A stretch of 64,000 nt of DNA. It comes from Ceratodon purpureus. Taxonomy: Eukaryota; Streptophyta; Bryopsida; Pseudoditrichales; Ditrichaceae. The DNA is taken from NCBI GenBank assembly GCA_014871385.1, contig CM026426.1:103247235-103311234 (forward strand), given 5' to 3'. Both the position numbers and the translations under genes were made by a program. The notes under the pieces were generated by a model. It worked only from the letters and a program-made list of their open reading frames with translations. It had not been told where the DNA came from and ran no database searches. How positions within the stretch are numbered: the first letter of the stretch is position 1; each line of letters opens with the position of its first letter. Positions 10,788-22,035 of this stretch are shown piece by piece.

Positions 10788-13700
10788 ATGAGACGAGGTT
10801 CTACGCAAGTGGAGCTGTGCATGAGGAGCTTGTTTCTATCACAGAGGTTGCGTGGAGACACGAACATTGACTTGTGGATCAATGGAGACATTTACCCTGT
10901 TGATCCAATGACAGGGAAGCCACCTCCAATGAAGTCGCTAAAAGAGTTCCTTGAATTCATATGTCATGGAGAGCAGGGTCTTCGCGGATATACACACAGG
11001 CTGCTGGATCATTGTGTACATGGTCCTATGTAGGAGGAGACGTGGATCCAGTTGGCACAGTTGAGCGAAGAAGTGCTTCAGCTTAGAGGCGAAGCTCTGG
11101 CCAGCAACTCAAGGGCAGCCCAAGATGTCCAATTGGGGAGAATGCGTTGCCTTGAGGTAGAGAAGAAATGCAGGGATTTGCAAGCTGAATTACAGGCTGT
11201 CCGTGATTGCCATGCCCAAAGGGTGGAGCAATTGGAGCGCCATGTGCGGGGTCTCCAAGAAGACGTTGACCGCTGCCAGCGGAGGGCCAGCTTCGAGAAG
11301 GAGACCCCCATGGGCATGCGAAATAGGAGGAGGGCTCTCAGAGGGATTCACGAGTTAAAACCTGGATCAGGTGGATCAAAAGCAAGAGTGAAGCTAGTGC
11401 GGACAATACTGCAACCAGATGTGGTGCACTTTGTTGTCCAGGGGAAACGAGAGAATCAGAATAACTCTCCACTTCGGGGGATAAAGAGTCCCAAAAAAGG
11501 ACTGCACTGCACTATCTCGAATTTTGTCACGGCATGAAGGTGTAGCGCTCGCTTCTCAGCCTGCAATGGCACATGTTCAGTCAGATATTGCGAAAAATGT
11601 GCTCAAATCGATTGGTAAGAGTATTGGACCGGACAAAATTCTTGCTGCCTGCGACCAGGCAGGGGTTTCCCATCGGGAATATGGTGCTCTCTACAAATCT
11701 GTGAAGGCTCCCATTGCTGCTCTAAACAAAGGAGTCTCCGGGAGTATTTTGCCGAGCCCCTATCACGTGAAATTGCTTCGGCAGGAGTTAAATGCAAACC
11801 TGCCACAGTATATTGGCGAATACTACCATGCTGAAGGTCGACTTACGCTGCCAGCAAGTTCTAAGAAGAACAAGAAGTCCGAGGACATGGTAAAGGAAGT
11901 CGTTTTGACTGACAAGAATTCCCTATTCACAGACCTTGAGGTGGTCCAAAGGAGCATGGTGATCTTCTACGGCATCACGGAAGAAGGTAACGTAATCACC
12001 TCAGACTGTTGTTTTCAGAGTTTGCTGCCAGCAGGGTTATTTATCAATTAACCGTGACTTACACATCCACTCGCCATGTTAAAACAGAGTTAAGAGGGGC
12101 ACCGCTGGTATTTGTCATGAAATTGGACGAGGCCGAGATTGTCAATGGCAAGAAGTTTGAACGGGTCAGCATCACATTGATGAATAGGGCGCTCGACCCA
12201 GACATTCAGAGAAACCATGCCCTGTTTTTCTCAGTCCAGTCGGAGCAGGAAATCTGGCCAGTGGCAACCTTTCAAGTGGAGAAAGAGTCGTACGAAGTTC
12301 TATCGTGGATATTTGGGAAATCCAAATTTCCATCTGTGATTGCAGCACAGTCCAGTGGCGAGAAACTCACGGTCCCTGAAGTTGGAGAATTCCATGTGGA
12401 ATGGCATCTCGCTGCGGACATGAAGACGATCAAGTGTATGTACGGGCTTCAGTCGGGGCCGTCGTGTGCGATGAACTGCATATACTGCGAGCAGAAGAGG
12501 GCTAAGCCTACCGTAGGGACAACAAGCCAGGCGAGTGCTGCCATCAGAAAACGTGGGAAACCGAACTGGGTGGGGGGACTGTTTGCCAACTCTGTGGAGC
12601 CAGAACCATGTGACATGCGTGCACATACAAGGTGGAGGCCTATCTTGCCAATTCCGTTGCAAAGAGTGCACATTTGTACACTTCACGCCCTAGTTCGCCT
12701 AGCGGAGAAGATTGTGCATCAACACATCATTTATGTCTGGAACATACAAGATCAAAGACTGAGGGCTACAGCCATAGAGCAAATGGAGAAGTCCTTGTCA
12801 GCTATCGGGGCTCACTGTGGCAATGTGGAGATTAGAAAGGATCCGAAACTGAGTGGCAGCACATGGAATGTGCCACAGAAGCCATCTTTCAGTGGGGTTG
12901 TTGCCAGCAGACTATTTAAACCAAGCGTATGGTCTGGAAACGACAAGGCCTGGAAAGACATATGTCAAGCACAGAGCAATAATAGTGGCGGCGGTGCACA
13001 TCGTAGGGCAAGGGCTGCTATGTGGCAAGCCTTTGAAGAGGTTCTACCATATTTCAGCGGCTTGGTGCTGACAGCAGAACAACGACTCCAGTTCAAAGGG
13101 AAGATAGAAACGTGGGGGAGAACATTTTTGGAGGCCTTCGGAGAGGAGCATGTGTTGCACTACATGGTGAGTTATATGAACGAGGTTTGGGATGAATTAG
13201 GGGTTGATGGCTGACCTCACTTTTGTCAATTTTCTATCCAGGACTAACCTTGGAGTGGCTGTTGACAGCATGTAATTGTCAAGCATGGTAGTTGGTTTGT
13301 GGAGGAATACGGTAGTCTGGCCGTATGGAGTTGCCAGGGTATGGAGAAATCCCATCATCAAGCGAAGGCAGCGAATCAAGCGCATACAGCTCACGGTGGT
13401 GGCAAAGAGCGCATCAGTGTTATTTTGCAACAATTCCAACATTGGTACCGAAATATACAGCATCGGTATAAGAAGAAATTAGAGTGCACCAGGGTTCTAA
13501 ATACCCCGGACGATCAGGCCCGCATGGAGGCTACACGTAGAAGGCGAGAACAGTGGCATCGATCAAATGCTGCCAGGGCTTTGGAGAATTGGCGGTCAAG
13601 GCGACGGCGTGTTGGCAAAGCTTGGGTGTGTGATAACACCGTTGGAGGTGATGGAGCCAACAATGATCAAGCAAGAGGATCTGCCAACGAAGATGACCCC

Positions 13701-13808
13701 GGGGAGGAGGGCATCAATGTGGATCTTGAGGAAGGACGCAAATCAACTGACGGTGACGACGCTGGCAACAACGTGGACAGCGATGACGCTGGCAACGAGC
13801 CTGTATGA
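10788..13808 (+). pseudogene. Transposase-like gene of element A (frameshifted, at least three exons)
   Basis: The pieces in order are: 10788-11033 (WINGDIYPVDPMTGKPPP); 11052-11537, a coiled coil with repeated leucines and arginines, then RALRGIHELKPGSGGSKARV; a frame change; 11524-11986; a 32-base intron 11987-12018; 12019-13166; an intron 13167-13268; and 13269-13808. The third part resembles a transposon protein family of animals, fungi and algae that I know only as uncharacterised: VEWHLAADMKTIKCMYGL, then a C-x2-C cluster (NCIYCEQK), then IPLQRVHICTLHALVR. The last exon gives HVIVKHGSWFVEEYGSLAVWS and a basic then acidic tail. I infer a DDE-type enzyme from this resemblance; catalytic acids were not assigned. 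The stops and frame changes upstream of 11524 suggest this copy is damaged. Confidence 0.55.
11987..12018 (+). other. Candidate 32-base intron in the element A transposase gene
   Basis: It starts GTAACGT and ends TTGTTTTCAG. Removing exactly these 32 bases joins two long coding frames (ITEEG into FAASRVIYQLTV). It could instead be a frameshifting insertion. Confidence 0.45.
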
Positions 13809-13839
13809 ATTGAGTACAAATTATGCGTTCTAAACTCAT

Positions 13840-14480
13840 TGGATGGACATCTATAATGTAGCAAGTTTTTTATTTTTTTTAATTTTTTTGATCGGAGTAG
13901 ACAGTGGTTCTTCTTTAACATGTTTTTTGGTTTCATTCTAGAATAGCCATTTACGGATAGATTTATCAAAAAATGAGGATTTTTTCGAGCACTTCCCTAG
14001 AATGGCTTATCCATTGCTAAGTTAATCTCGATAATTATTAAAGAGGCACCCATGGAGAAGAAGGGGAGTCCACTGACAGTGAGGTCGCTGGCAGCAATGA
14101 GGACAGTGACGACGCGAGCAATGGCCGTGTGTGACTTGACCGCAATGTGCCTTGGTAATTATGTTATACCTATCTAGAATGTGGCAAGTTTTTATTTATT
14201 TTTTAATTTTTTTAATCGGAGTAGACATTTGCGACTAGCCATTTACGAATAGATTTATAAAAAAATTCGGATTTTATCCAGGAATTGCCTAAAATGGCTT
14301 ATCCATTGCTATGTTAATCTCGATAATTATTAAAGAGGCACCCATGGAGAAGGCAGTAACCCCACTGACAGTGAGGTCGCTGGCAGCAATGAGGACAGTG
14401 ACGACGCGAGCAATGGCCGTGTGTGACTTGACCGCAATGTATTTTGGTAATTATGTTAGAGCTATGTAGAATGTGGCTGG
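13840..14480 (+). repeat. Tandem direct repeat, period about 292 bases, 2.3 copies
   Basis: GGCTTATCCATTGCTA occurs at about 14003 and again 292 bases on. Both copies continue through AATCTCGATAATTATTAAAG, the ACTGACAGTGAGGTCGCTGG block and the CGGAGTAGACA stretch. A partial, more diverged third copy lies at 13840-13995. The unit overlaps the 3' end of the transposase gene (it carries a copy of its GACAGTGACGACG acidic tail), so it arose by local duplication of the gene end. Confidence 0.85.
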
Positions 14481-16111
14481 CAACAATGTTTTTTTTGAAT
14501 GAGTTAGGCCATGTTTCTCCCCTAAACTTGTTTTGTGGATAGCTCACTAAAGTGCCTAGTCCATGCAATTATTAATCTTCATAATTAATGGTCTTAGTAA
14601 TCATATGTACCGGTCACGCTCAAATTAAGATTTTAATTTCTAAGACGATTTTCTAAGTACCCACATCAAATGGGGATGTGTGGTTTAGGGCCATGGCAAT
14701 CATTTGCATGGAGTGGCAATTAAGGGAGAAATGAGAGCTTTGCACCAACTCCTCAACCTCCCTTCATTAAACTCTGTTTGAGACTCTCAACTCCCTCTAA
14801 GCCCCCCAAACCTCCCCTAAAAGCGTTCCAATATCCTCTTGAAGTAAACCCGGCCTAGTTTCCAAGGACGCACATGTGGTTGACTCGGGCAGGAAGGCCT
14901 CTCTCTTTTCCTGCCTTGTTCCCATACGACACCCTCCGTTGACTCCAACACCTCTTCAGCTCCTCTGTCTTCTTTAGTCGTCCTCTTGCTGTCAGCAAGC
15001 GCCCTCGCGATTGCAATTACCTTGGCAGTTTTGTGGGCGCCGTGGGGAAGTTGGATGTTCAGAGGGCGGTACAGTCACGCACCCCCTTTGGGTCGTTGAG
15101 GATCGCGTGAGGAGACGAAGAGTACCGCCAGCAACGACTTTGAAGGAAGGGGCCGTTGCGGTCGACTGCACGAAGCAGCTGCAGCGTGAGGAGCGAGCCG
15201 TCGAGGAGGGCCGTGGAGATTCAACGGCAGGTGGAGCAAGGGGGTCGTGAGCGGTTTTGGAGGAGCAAGGTCGGGAGCGAGGAGCAGCAGCAGGGTCGAG
15301 AGCTGCGGGGAGGTACAGCAAGGTCGGGAGCGAGGAGCAGCAGCAGGGTCGAGAGCTGCGGGGAGGTACAGCAAGGAGGACGAAGGAAGAGCAGCAACGT
15401 CGTTGGCAAGAAGAAACGGAAGCGCAAGCACTGTGGTGGGCCACGGAAGGTGATAGAGCGGGGCGGCGCTGCATTACACGGAGCTCGCGTTGAGGGTCAC
15501 GTGAGGAGCGGCCGTGGAGCTGAAGGCGAGTTCTTGAGGTTGGGAGCTACAGCGCAAGGTGTGGGGAGGAGCAGCACGGTCGGGAGCCCGAGGGGAGGGG
15601 GGTACAGCACAAGGAGCAGGGTGGAGCTCTCGAATAGTGAGGAGCAGGCGTGGAGCTCATTGGCGAAGTGAGGAGCGGGCGTGGAGCTGCAGCGTGAGGA
15701 GCGGAGTGGAGAAGAACCGAGGCCAGCCGGAGAGAGGGGAGGGTGAGCTATAGCAGAAGAAGCGGGGTCGAGCAGCAGGGCTGGGAGCGTGGGGTGAGGT
15801 GGAGGTTTCTCGGCTGCAGAATCTAGAGGCGCATTGTCACGCGCGGCGAGAGGGGCTTCAAGCTGCACCGTCTTCCACCGTTGACAGTGAAGCATTGCGA
15901 GGTTAGTGATCTGATCGTGTCTATTTTTTTGCAACCTTGCTCCTCCTTATGTTGCGGTTGGCCATGTTGGAGCGTACCGACCATGGTGAAGAGAATAGAG
16001 TTGCTCAGCAATGGCTGCTAGGGTCGCGGGGGGTAATGGTTTAGAGATGTGTAGCTTAAATCTCTAATCTGCAAGAATAATACCCTGTCCGTTTCTCTGC
16101 TTTCAGCTGCC
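14481..16111. other. Non-coding spacer of element A, with a GA-rich block
   Basis: No convincing gene. From 15000 to 15800 the plus strand is strongly G/A-rich (GGAGCAGCAG and similar), which opens long frames on both strands; I treat these as artefacts of composition. The perfect palindrome TGCTGTCAGCA is at 14987-14997. The stretch probably contains the promoter and leader of the RING gene that follows. Confidence 0.5.
15268..15373 (+). repeat. Perfect 53-base tandem duplication in the GA-rich block
   Basis: The unit beginning AGGTCGGGAGCGAGGAGCAG occupies 15268-15320 and 15321-15373. Confidence 0.9.
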
Positions 16112-18102
16112 ATGCGCGATCCCCCTTTCGTAAAACATGTTGTTTTTGCACTACCAGCGCCAGGGATGTCGAGCCGTAGGAAGGGAAAGGAGGCCGTCGT
16201 GAAGAAGGAGGTCGTCGAGGTTGCTGACAGCAAGGAGGATGGCAACTATGTTGAGACGCCGTGGGATGACGCCTTCGACTTGGACGGCTTACCCCCTGCA
16301 CTTCATGCACAGCTCCACCACCTCGCCCCATTTCTGCTGGGTAGGCAGGCTCCGGATTACGATAAGGACTTCTTCCACCGCACCTTGCAGCTCTCCAACA
16401 AGGGGCTCATGTTCAGTGACCTCAGCGGCGACAAGCATTGCAGGAAGGCCGACTTCATCGACAGATGGCCAGAGCGTTCTTCTGGGCGGCACTACGTTGC
16501 TGACTGTGAGGATCCGGAGGCCCAGAGGAAATACTGCGAGATGTACCGGTGGACTTATGGAGGTGACCCCGAAAACTGGGCATTCGGGACCTCCATTCTT
16601 CGGGCTTGCCACCTCTACTTTGAGAAGGGCGTGGATGTCAACTTCGCCCAGAAGGCGGAGGCAATTGTGAAGGGGCGTGAGAAGCTGCCACGGCGTAATC
16701 CGCAGAAGTTGACACCCCCGGCCTTGAGGGAGCAGATTGAAGCCATTATCGACTTCCTCGCTGGCCACATCCCCGGTGCTGGCAGCAAGGGCAAGGGAGG
16801 AGGGGCGGAGTGGAGCGGAGGAGCCAAGCGAGTTGGAGCCACCTCCAAGGCTTTGATCACGGCCGCGGAGGCGAAGAAGGTCAGGGGACCTAGATCCCTG
16901 CCCCTTCCTGCCAAGGCCGTGGCTGAGAAGAAGTCCGTGAAGGCCCTTGCTGCCGCTGCCATCAAGGTGCAGCCCTTGGTGGCAACGGATCCGAAGCAGG
17001 TTCTGGAGCAGTAGCGCCTCAAGAAGAAGTCCTTGGAGGCGGCACTTCTGAAGGTGGAGGCCAGCCGGGACCGCGTGAAGGTCGACCTTGCAATCCAGCG
17101 GGACTACATCAAAGCCAAGGAGGCCGAGGAGTCCAAGCTCTATGACGACATCTTCTCCGCCCGCGAGGCCTCGAAGAAGGCCGCGGCTGATGGCAACGAC
17201 CAAGAGAAGAGGCGCTTTGATCACGCGGCCCGCTTAGGCCAAGACAAGCAGGGGCTTGCAAGCAAGGCACTCCTTGAGGCCCAAGCCCGCATTGACAGGG
17301 TCTACAAGAAGTTGGAGGAGATGGAAGCCGATGAGCAGAGACGCCACGCCGAGGTCTCCGCGCAGACAGCGGAGATCTCGGCCTTGGAGTTGACTTCAGC
17401 TTTCTTGCGCCCGAAGAAGGTGCTGGCTCGTTATCCATTGGAGTTCCTGGTGTTGCCAATAGCCCTGAACGACCCATGCCCCTTCTGCGAGCGTTACTTC
17501 GTTGACACCTGCTGCGTACCTTTGTTCTGCGGCTGCTTGGCACATCCCCATTGTATATTTGAGGCAGTCTTCTCCCAAGACGCCCGGTGCCGTCGATGCG
17601 AGCGGGGGATGACTGGAGGATGGCTTGGGCAGTGGGGCTTCGACCTCGACTCCAAGGCCGCGGTGGAGTTACGTCTCACGGAGGAGATCTTCCTGGCCGA
17701 GCCTGCTTCACCACGTGCTGGCAGCAAGAGGCCCGCTGCCCCCTCTGTGGCCGCGCTTCCGTGGAAGAAGACCAAGGGCGACCAAGGTTTGTTGCCCCTT
17801 AACCTATCTGCCCATTGCTACTTGCCTAATTCGTTATAACATCCGAATAATTCTTATTTTCTAATTCTTGTTTGCTGGCAGCAACTACAGAGGATGCTCT
17901 CCCCGACTCAGACTCCCTGGCGTTCGATCCCACTCAACGCTCTCCTCATGAGACCCAGGCAGCCCTATCCGGAGAAGGGAACAAGGGCTCTTCCGCCACC
18001 ACGCAAGGACCAGGTGCAGCTGAGAAGAACGAGGACGACACCAACATGGAGGGACTGTCCAGCCTTGTTGAGGCAATTGCCACAGATGCAGCCGTGGAGT
18101 AG
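16112..18102 (+). CDS. Coiled-coil RING-finger protein of element A
   Basis: Exon 1 is 16112-17786, then an intron 17787-17881 (GTTTGT...GGCAG), then exon 2 17882-18102. One TAG at 17012-17014 interrupts exon 1 exactly where CAG would fit (VLEQ, stop, RLKKKSLEA); apart from it the frame is open throughout. The domains in order are: a basic N-terminus (SSRRKGKEAVVKKE); a conserved region with DPEAQRKYCEMYRWTYGGDP; a Lys/Ala-rich linker; a long coiled coil; and a RING-type zinc finger with C-P-F-C, C-G-C, H-P-H-C and C-R-R-C. The tail carries a basic SKRPAAP...KKTK patch, and exon 2 is acidic. RING fingers usually make E3 ubiquitin ligases. The same architecture occurs in element B (59263-60848), so it looks like a transposon accessory gene. 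The ATG at 16112 is the first in frame; one at 16166 (MSSRRKG) is equally plausible. Confidence 0.75.
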
Positions 18103-19078
18103 ATTCCCACCTTAGATAGTTCCGTAGGCCGGGTTAGGGGTTTGCTGGCAGCGACTTTTGGTCCGGACTTTTATGGGCTACATTTCTTAAACTTTTCCGA
18201 ACTTGAAAACAATTTGCCTCTGGACTGCCATGTCTCTTTGAAAGATATGGCATTCTTGTAACCATTCCTTTTTATTCGCAACTGTATTTCTTCTTTATTG
18301 TGGACTGCTGACAGCAAGGGCTGCTCTTTAGCCGCCATTTTTTTTTTCTTCTTATTTCATTATTCGCCACCATGGTCCCTTTCAATTTTGGCCATTGTTG
18401 TTATTTACCATCTGCGACCTACTTCATCTCTTATGTACAACTGTTTTTTATTTTTATCTTGTTCTATTAGAATCAAGCGTGGTTCTTTTTTTATTTGTAA
18501 CCTTCACTTTTTCGTCTTTGTTGGCACCAAGGGCTGCATTGTGCCCGCCATTGCCAGTTCAGAGCACCAGGTTCACGAAGGAGCCAGCCTCTTCGGAGGA
18601 AGTAACAAACTTTACATTCCTTCCTAATTACTTCATATTTGTCAAGTGCCAAACTCCATTTTGTGCCTCTGAAGGATCATGAGCTCTATTGTATGCAATT
18701 GTTTTTCTTTTCTTATTTTGCGCTGGCAGCAGGCTCCAGCGTCAATGGCGCCACCACAAGTTCGAAGCAATTTTGCGATTCAGACCCAGGCCCTCTGAAA
18801 CCCCGGCCATTCTTCAGACTTCTTGTATTTTATTCTATTTTTCATTTTGCACCCTAGGATTCATTTCTTAATCGCAACTGTTTTTCTTTTCTATTTCCGC
18901 TGGCAGCACGAAGATCAAGGGTACTTCAAATCTGCCTCTATATAACACGTCAATAGAGGAAGTCCCACAGAAAGTCCTGAATGGTAAGCAAAACCACTAC
19001 TTGAACTCACTAACGACTTCGAGAAGAACCTAATGACTTCCGACATACTGTAACTACCCATCCCCGAAATCACTTTTC
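18103..19078. other. Non-coding region of element A between convergent genes
   Basis: T-rich sequence with several short open frames and no recognisable protein. It contains repeated CTGGCAGC words (near 18143, 18723 and 18900) and the exact palindrome TGCTGACAGCA at 18306-18316. Both 3' untranslated regions probably lie here. Confidence 0.5.
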
Positions 19079-20412
19079 CTACAGCTCCACAATCTTCATC
19101 CATTTGGAAACCGTGACATCCGCAGCTGTAAGGTGTCTCTCATGGCGCTGGTTGATCTGCATCCAACAAATCCTGTCATTTTCGTTTGCTCGCAGCAAGG
19201 AGCTCTGAACAGCCAATTCCCAACACATGTAAACGACTAGATGAATTCGGCTAGACTCGTACCTTTTTCTCACGAACACCGTTGGCCTCTATCAAAACGA
19301 GGTTGTACTGTCCAGGTACGTCATCTCCAAGTGCCATTGCAATTTCGTGCCGCAGGTGGGATACTGGCCAACCCTTGCCAACTTCGAATGTTGGCAGCAG
19401 GTTCCCCCTAAACATACAAGACACTTCCACCATCACCTCCTCTGGTAGGTGATCCAACGCTTCCCACTGACTGTTGGCAACCCCCCTATACCTTGTATAC
19501 ATGAACCTGGTGTATAATGTTTGTCTTCCCACGTGATAGCGGAAAACAATGCTGGTCCTGTTGGCAACGCACTTGATGACATCTTGGCCAATGTGGAACT
19601 TCTCGTTCCACCCTGGGTTCATTAGACTGCTCAGCAGAGCCTCGGATGGACTACTCAAAACAAACAGTGTAGGTGTCCGCCTAATGCTGTCAGCAGCTAC
19701 CGCAAACAAATCAACCATAACATGGATTGGCATAAACCATTGGTGGTGGACGAAGCTGCTACCAGTTGTTGCTTTCATAGCATTTGCAAAATCGAGAGTG
19801 AGCTTTGTTCTAAACGCCTCAGATGTGTGCATGTCTGGCAAAGGCCACTCCACATCGTTGAACCCTGGAAGCGGGAGTGCTTCAACCTTCCCGTACAGCG
19901 TGTCACCTGTTGGAGGCAAATAGAGACTGGCACCAAGGAAGAATGTACCTATGTCCAGCAACTCCGCGTGGCTCTGTCGATTCTGTGTTGCCTCCCCAAT
20001 CTCAACATAGAGCACAAGAATGGGACCAAGGATAGATGCGGGATGTACCCAATCCTCCGAAAGCGACGCGTACAGGTAGTTTGCCATTCCCAAATTGGTT
20101 GTTGCCTCCGCAGGATCCAAGCGCAGATGCCTTGGTTGATATGCATGTTGCACAAGCACCTTATCGAGGTCGCATGCTCCATGCTCCGTGGAGATCCAGG
20201 AGAAATCTCTGATCTGCGCTTTGAAGGCCCCCCGAAAATTTCTCCACCATGTCGCCTTGCCTCTCTACCCCATCCGACGCTGGTTGCAGCATAACCCATG
20301 AATCACGATCCACCCTCATGGGGATCCAGTTGCCCTCCAAGTCTTGAGTATTATGCATGATGACACTTTGTACGAGGGAGTTTGGCCGTGTAGCCATACC
20401 ACTAGAATGCAT
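19079..20412 (-). pseudogene. Third gene of element A, unknown function (two exons seen, frameshifted near its start)
   Basis: The main exon is 20159 down to 19263. It is followed by an intron (19205-19262, GTACGA...TTCAG on the minus strand) and a last exon, 19204-19079, ending in TAG. An open frame at 20412-20161 (DSWVMLQPASDGVERQGDMV) appears to be the preceding part, one frame off, so either a frameshift near 20180 or an unseen intron separates them. The protein is globular with no motif I recognise: HLRLDPAEATTNLGMANYLY, ILGPILVLYVEIG, HHQWFMPIHVMVDLF, and a C-terminal stretch (GKGWPVSHLRHEIAMAL, YNLVLIEANGV) that looks ubiquitin-fold-like only in a loose way. It is transcribed against the RING gene. 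It is not the SET gene that occupies the corresponding place in element B. Confidence 0.5.
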
Positions 20413-21146
20413 GAAGTTTTTGACTGTGAACTCAAAAACTTACAAATGGTGTCGTCGCTGTCATCAACCGCCAGAACTACACGCTGTCAACACACCCTCC
20501 GCCATCACGAACGGCTGAAACCTGCGTCCACGGCCTCGCAACCAAGGTACGACCTACCCTAAAACCTCATTCCGAAACCCCAATTCCCAACTCAGGTACT
20601 CTCTCCAACCTATGTGGATGGCTGACCGCTGGCAGCGTTGGAAGACCACTACAGCTAAACCCTAAATCTCTACTGCACAATGCGTGACCACCCACAACCG
20701 AAATCGAACAACTTCGCCCAGCCTTTGGAGGCCTCCACCGCTCCATCCTGCTTGACAACGCAACGACAACAACTCTCTCAGGGGAACGCATGAGGTTCGG
20801 AATGACCGTTGGCAGCATTTCGACATCAACACCTTGTGCACGTTGCATCTCAAAGGGGGAGCGGCAATTCGATTTCGGTAGGTGGCCTGTGGAGTCAGTT
20901 TTGCAGGAGTTCATAAAGCCCACCACCGCTGACATCCTTCTGCAATGCTCGAATTCCGTGCGCGAAGAGGCTCCGTTCTCGACCTGCGGGACTACACGCG
21001 CGGGGGAGGGAAGCCTTCCTGCGCGACTATTGGCCGGACCCCCCCATTCGCGATTTGGCTCGCTTTTGGCGACCTGCTGGCACAGTTGGAGCCAGCAGGT
21101 AAAGTGCACGGGCATGCCCAAAATTTTGGCACAAATAACATGGAAA
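20413..21146. other. Right non-coding region of element A
   Basis: Probable 5' region of the minus-strand gene. A 199-codon minus frame (21166-20567) runs into the terminal repeat, is mirrored by open frames on the other strand and has no recognisable domain. Words of the CTGGCAGC/GTTGGCAGC type recur near 20628 and 20810, and GCTGGCACAGTTGGAGCCAGC near 21076 forms a short inverted repeat. Confidence 0.4.
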
Positions 21147-21180
21147 AGGCGCGTTGGAGACCCCAAACTGCTCCTAATGT
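21147..21180 (-). repeat. Right terminal inverted repeat of element A
   Basis: Contains AGGCGCGTTGGAGACC and ends CTCCTAATGT. It is the reverse complement of the left end at 27 of 34 positions. Confidence 0.75.
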
Positions 21181-21183
21181 GAC

Positions 21184-21800
21184 AATCAGGAGGAGGTTAC
21201 CGAGGAGCAGACAATCACGAAAGAGGTTACTCGGATCGTGCAGTCGATTGCCGCCCCAAGAGTCGGAGACGTGGTAATTCCGATCCATCAGGGAGAGTTG
21301 GCCGGAAGTGAGTGGAGAAGATCCATGTCTCTACCCGGGCATACCCGAGTAGTTTAGGAAGGAGCTCTTAGTCCTTCTCCCACGGCCCGAACTGTTACTG
21401 TCACCCCCACCCCCGCCGGAACGCCTGCGGAGAAATCTTCGAGTGTTTCATCTGGAACCCAGCGCATGTTGTGGAAGAGGAAGGATCCGGTCAAGCCCGG
21501 CACAATTGACTTGGGTTCCAATGACGATTCGGATTCTTACGCGAGTTGTCCATCCGCGACGACTGGAATGCATACTCGTACCCCGACGTCGGGCAGCACT
21601 CCTACTCCGCTGGGTACTCCAACCAAGTCACCCAAGTCACCCAAGACCCGGATCGTCAACTGGTCATTGGTTGTCAAGTCCAAGGAGATGAAGGCCGAGG
21701 CGAAGGCAAAGTGACAGGCGGCACGAGCTGCGAAGACGGGAGGGTCAGAGCCGAGGACGACGCGGTCAAAGGAGAATAGGAAGAAGACAAAGACGCAGTA
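21184..21800 (+). pseudogene. Gag-like protein of the CGGAT retroelement, C-terminal part
   Basis: Beyond element A the frame resumes as QEEVTEEQTITKEVTRIVQ and IAAPRVGDVVIPIHQGEL, then a TAG stop. It continues with a Thr/Pro/Ser-rich region (TVTVTPTPAGTPAEKSSS) and a basic end (SPKSPKTRIVNWSLVVKSKE). The composition suits the disordered, nucleic-acid-binding tail of a gag-like protein. No zinc knuckle is present. The interrupted frame is the main evidence that element A jumped into this gene. Confidence 0.45.
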
Positions 21801-22029
21801 GATTCTCTGCACCGAAACAACTTGTCACTTTCCGGATTTATAGGAGTAGGAATCGGACTGGAGATCCGGGTTAATCGTAAAGTAGGATTCTAGGTTGATG
21901 ATTAGAAATTAGGGTTTTTGTTGAAACCTTCGGCGCCGCCGCTTTTAAGAAAGCCCCTGCTTACTTAAGTGGGGCATGCAATGTAGGCCGGGTCTTTGTT
22001 TTGCAAAATTCCTTCCTATATTCCTTATC

Positions 22030-22035
22030 AATAAA
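22030..22035 (+). promoter_or_regulatory. AATAAA polyadenylation signal of the CGGAT retroelement
   Basis: AATAAA is followed by GT-rich sequence (GTATTTGTGTTTTGTA), as in a plant LTR R region. Confidence 0.4.

Larger units (their letters stand above)
9828..21183. mobile_element. Element A: 11.35-kb DNA transposon with terminal inverted repeats
   Basis: Ends are imperfect inverted repeats: 9831-9864 against 21147-21180, 27 of 34 positions matching, including ACATTAGG at the tips and GGTCTCCAACG-GCCT inside. The similarity runs three bases further out (GAA against GTC). Flanks AATCACA (9821-9827) and AATCAGG (21184-21190) could be a decayed 7-bp target duplication. Outside both ends the CGGAT-rich gag-like sequence resumes. 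Inside are a transposase-like gene (+), a coiled-coil RING protein gene (+) and a third gene (-). The palindrome TGCTGNCAGCA recurs throughout. The superfamily is not recognised with confidence. Confidence 0.75.

Noticed and set aside
15000..15940. Several overlapping frames rich in Arg/Gly/Ser
   Set aside because: G/A-rich composition and a 53-base tandem duplication open all frames; no consistent protein.
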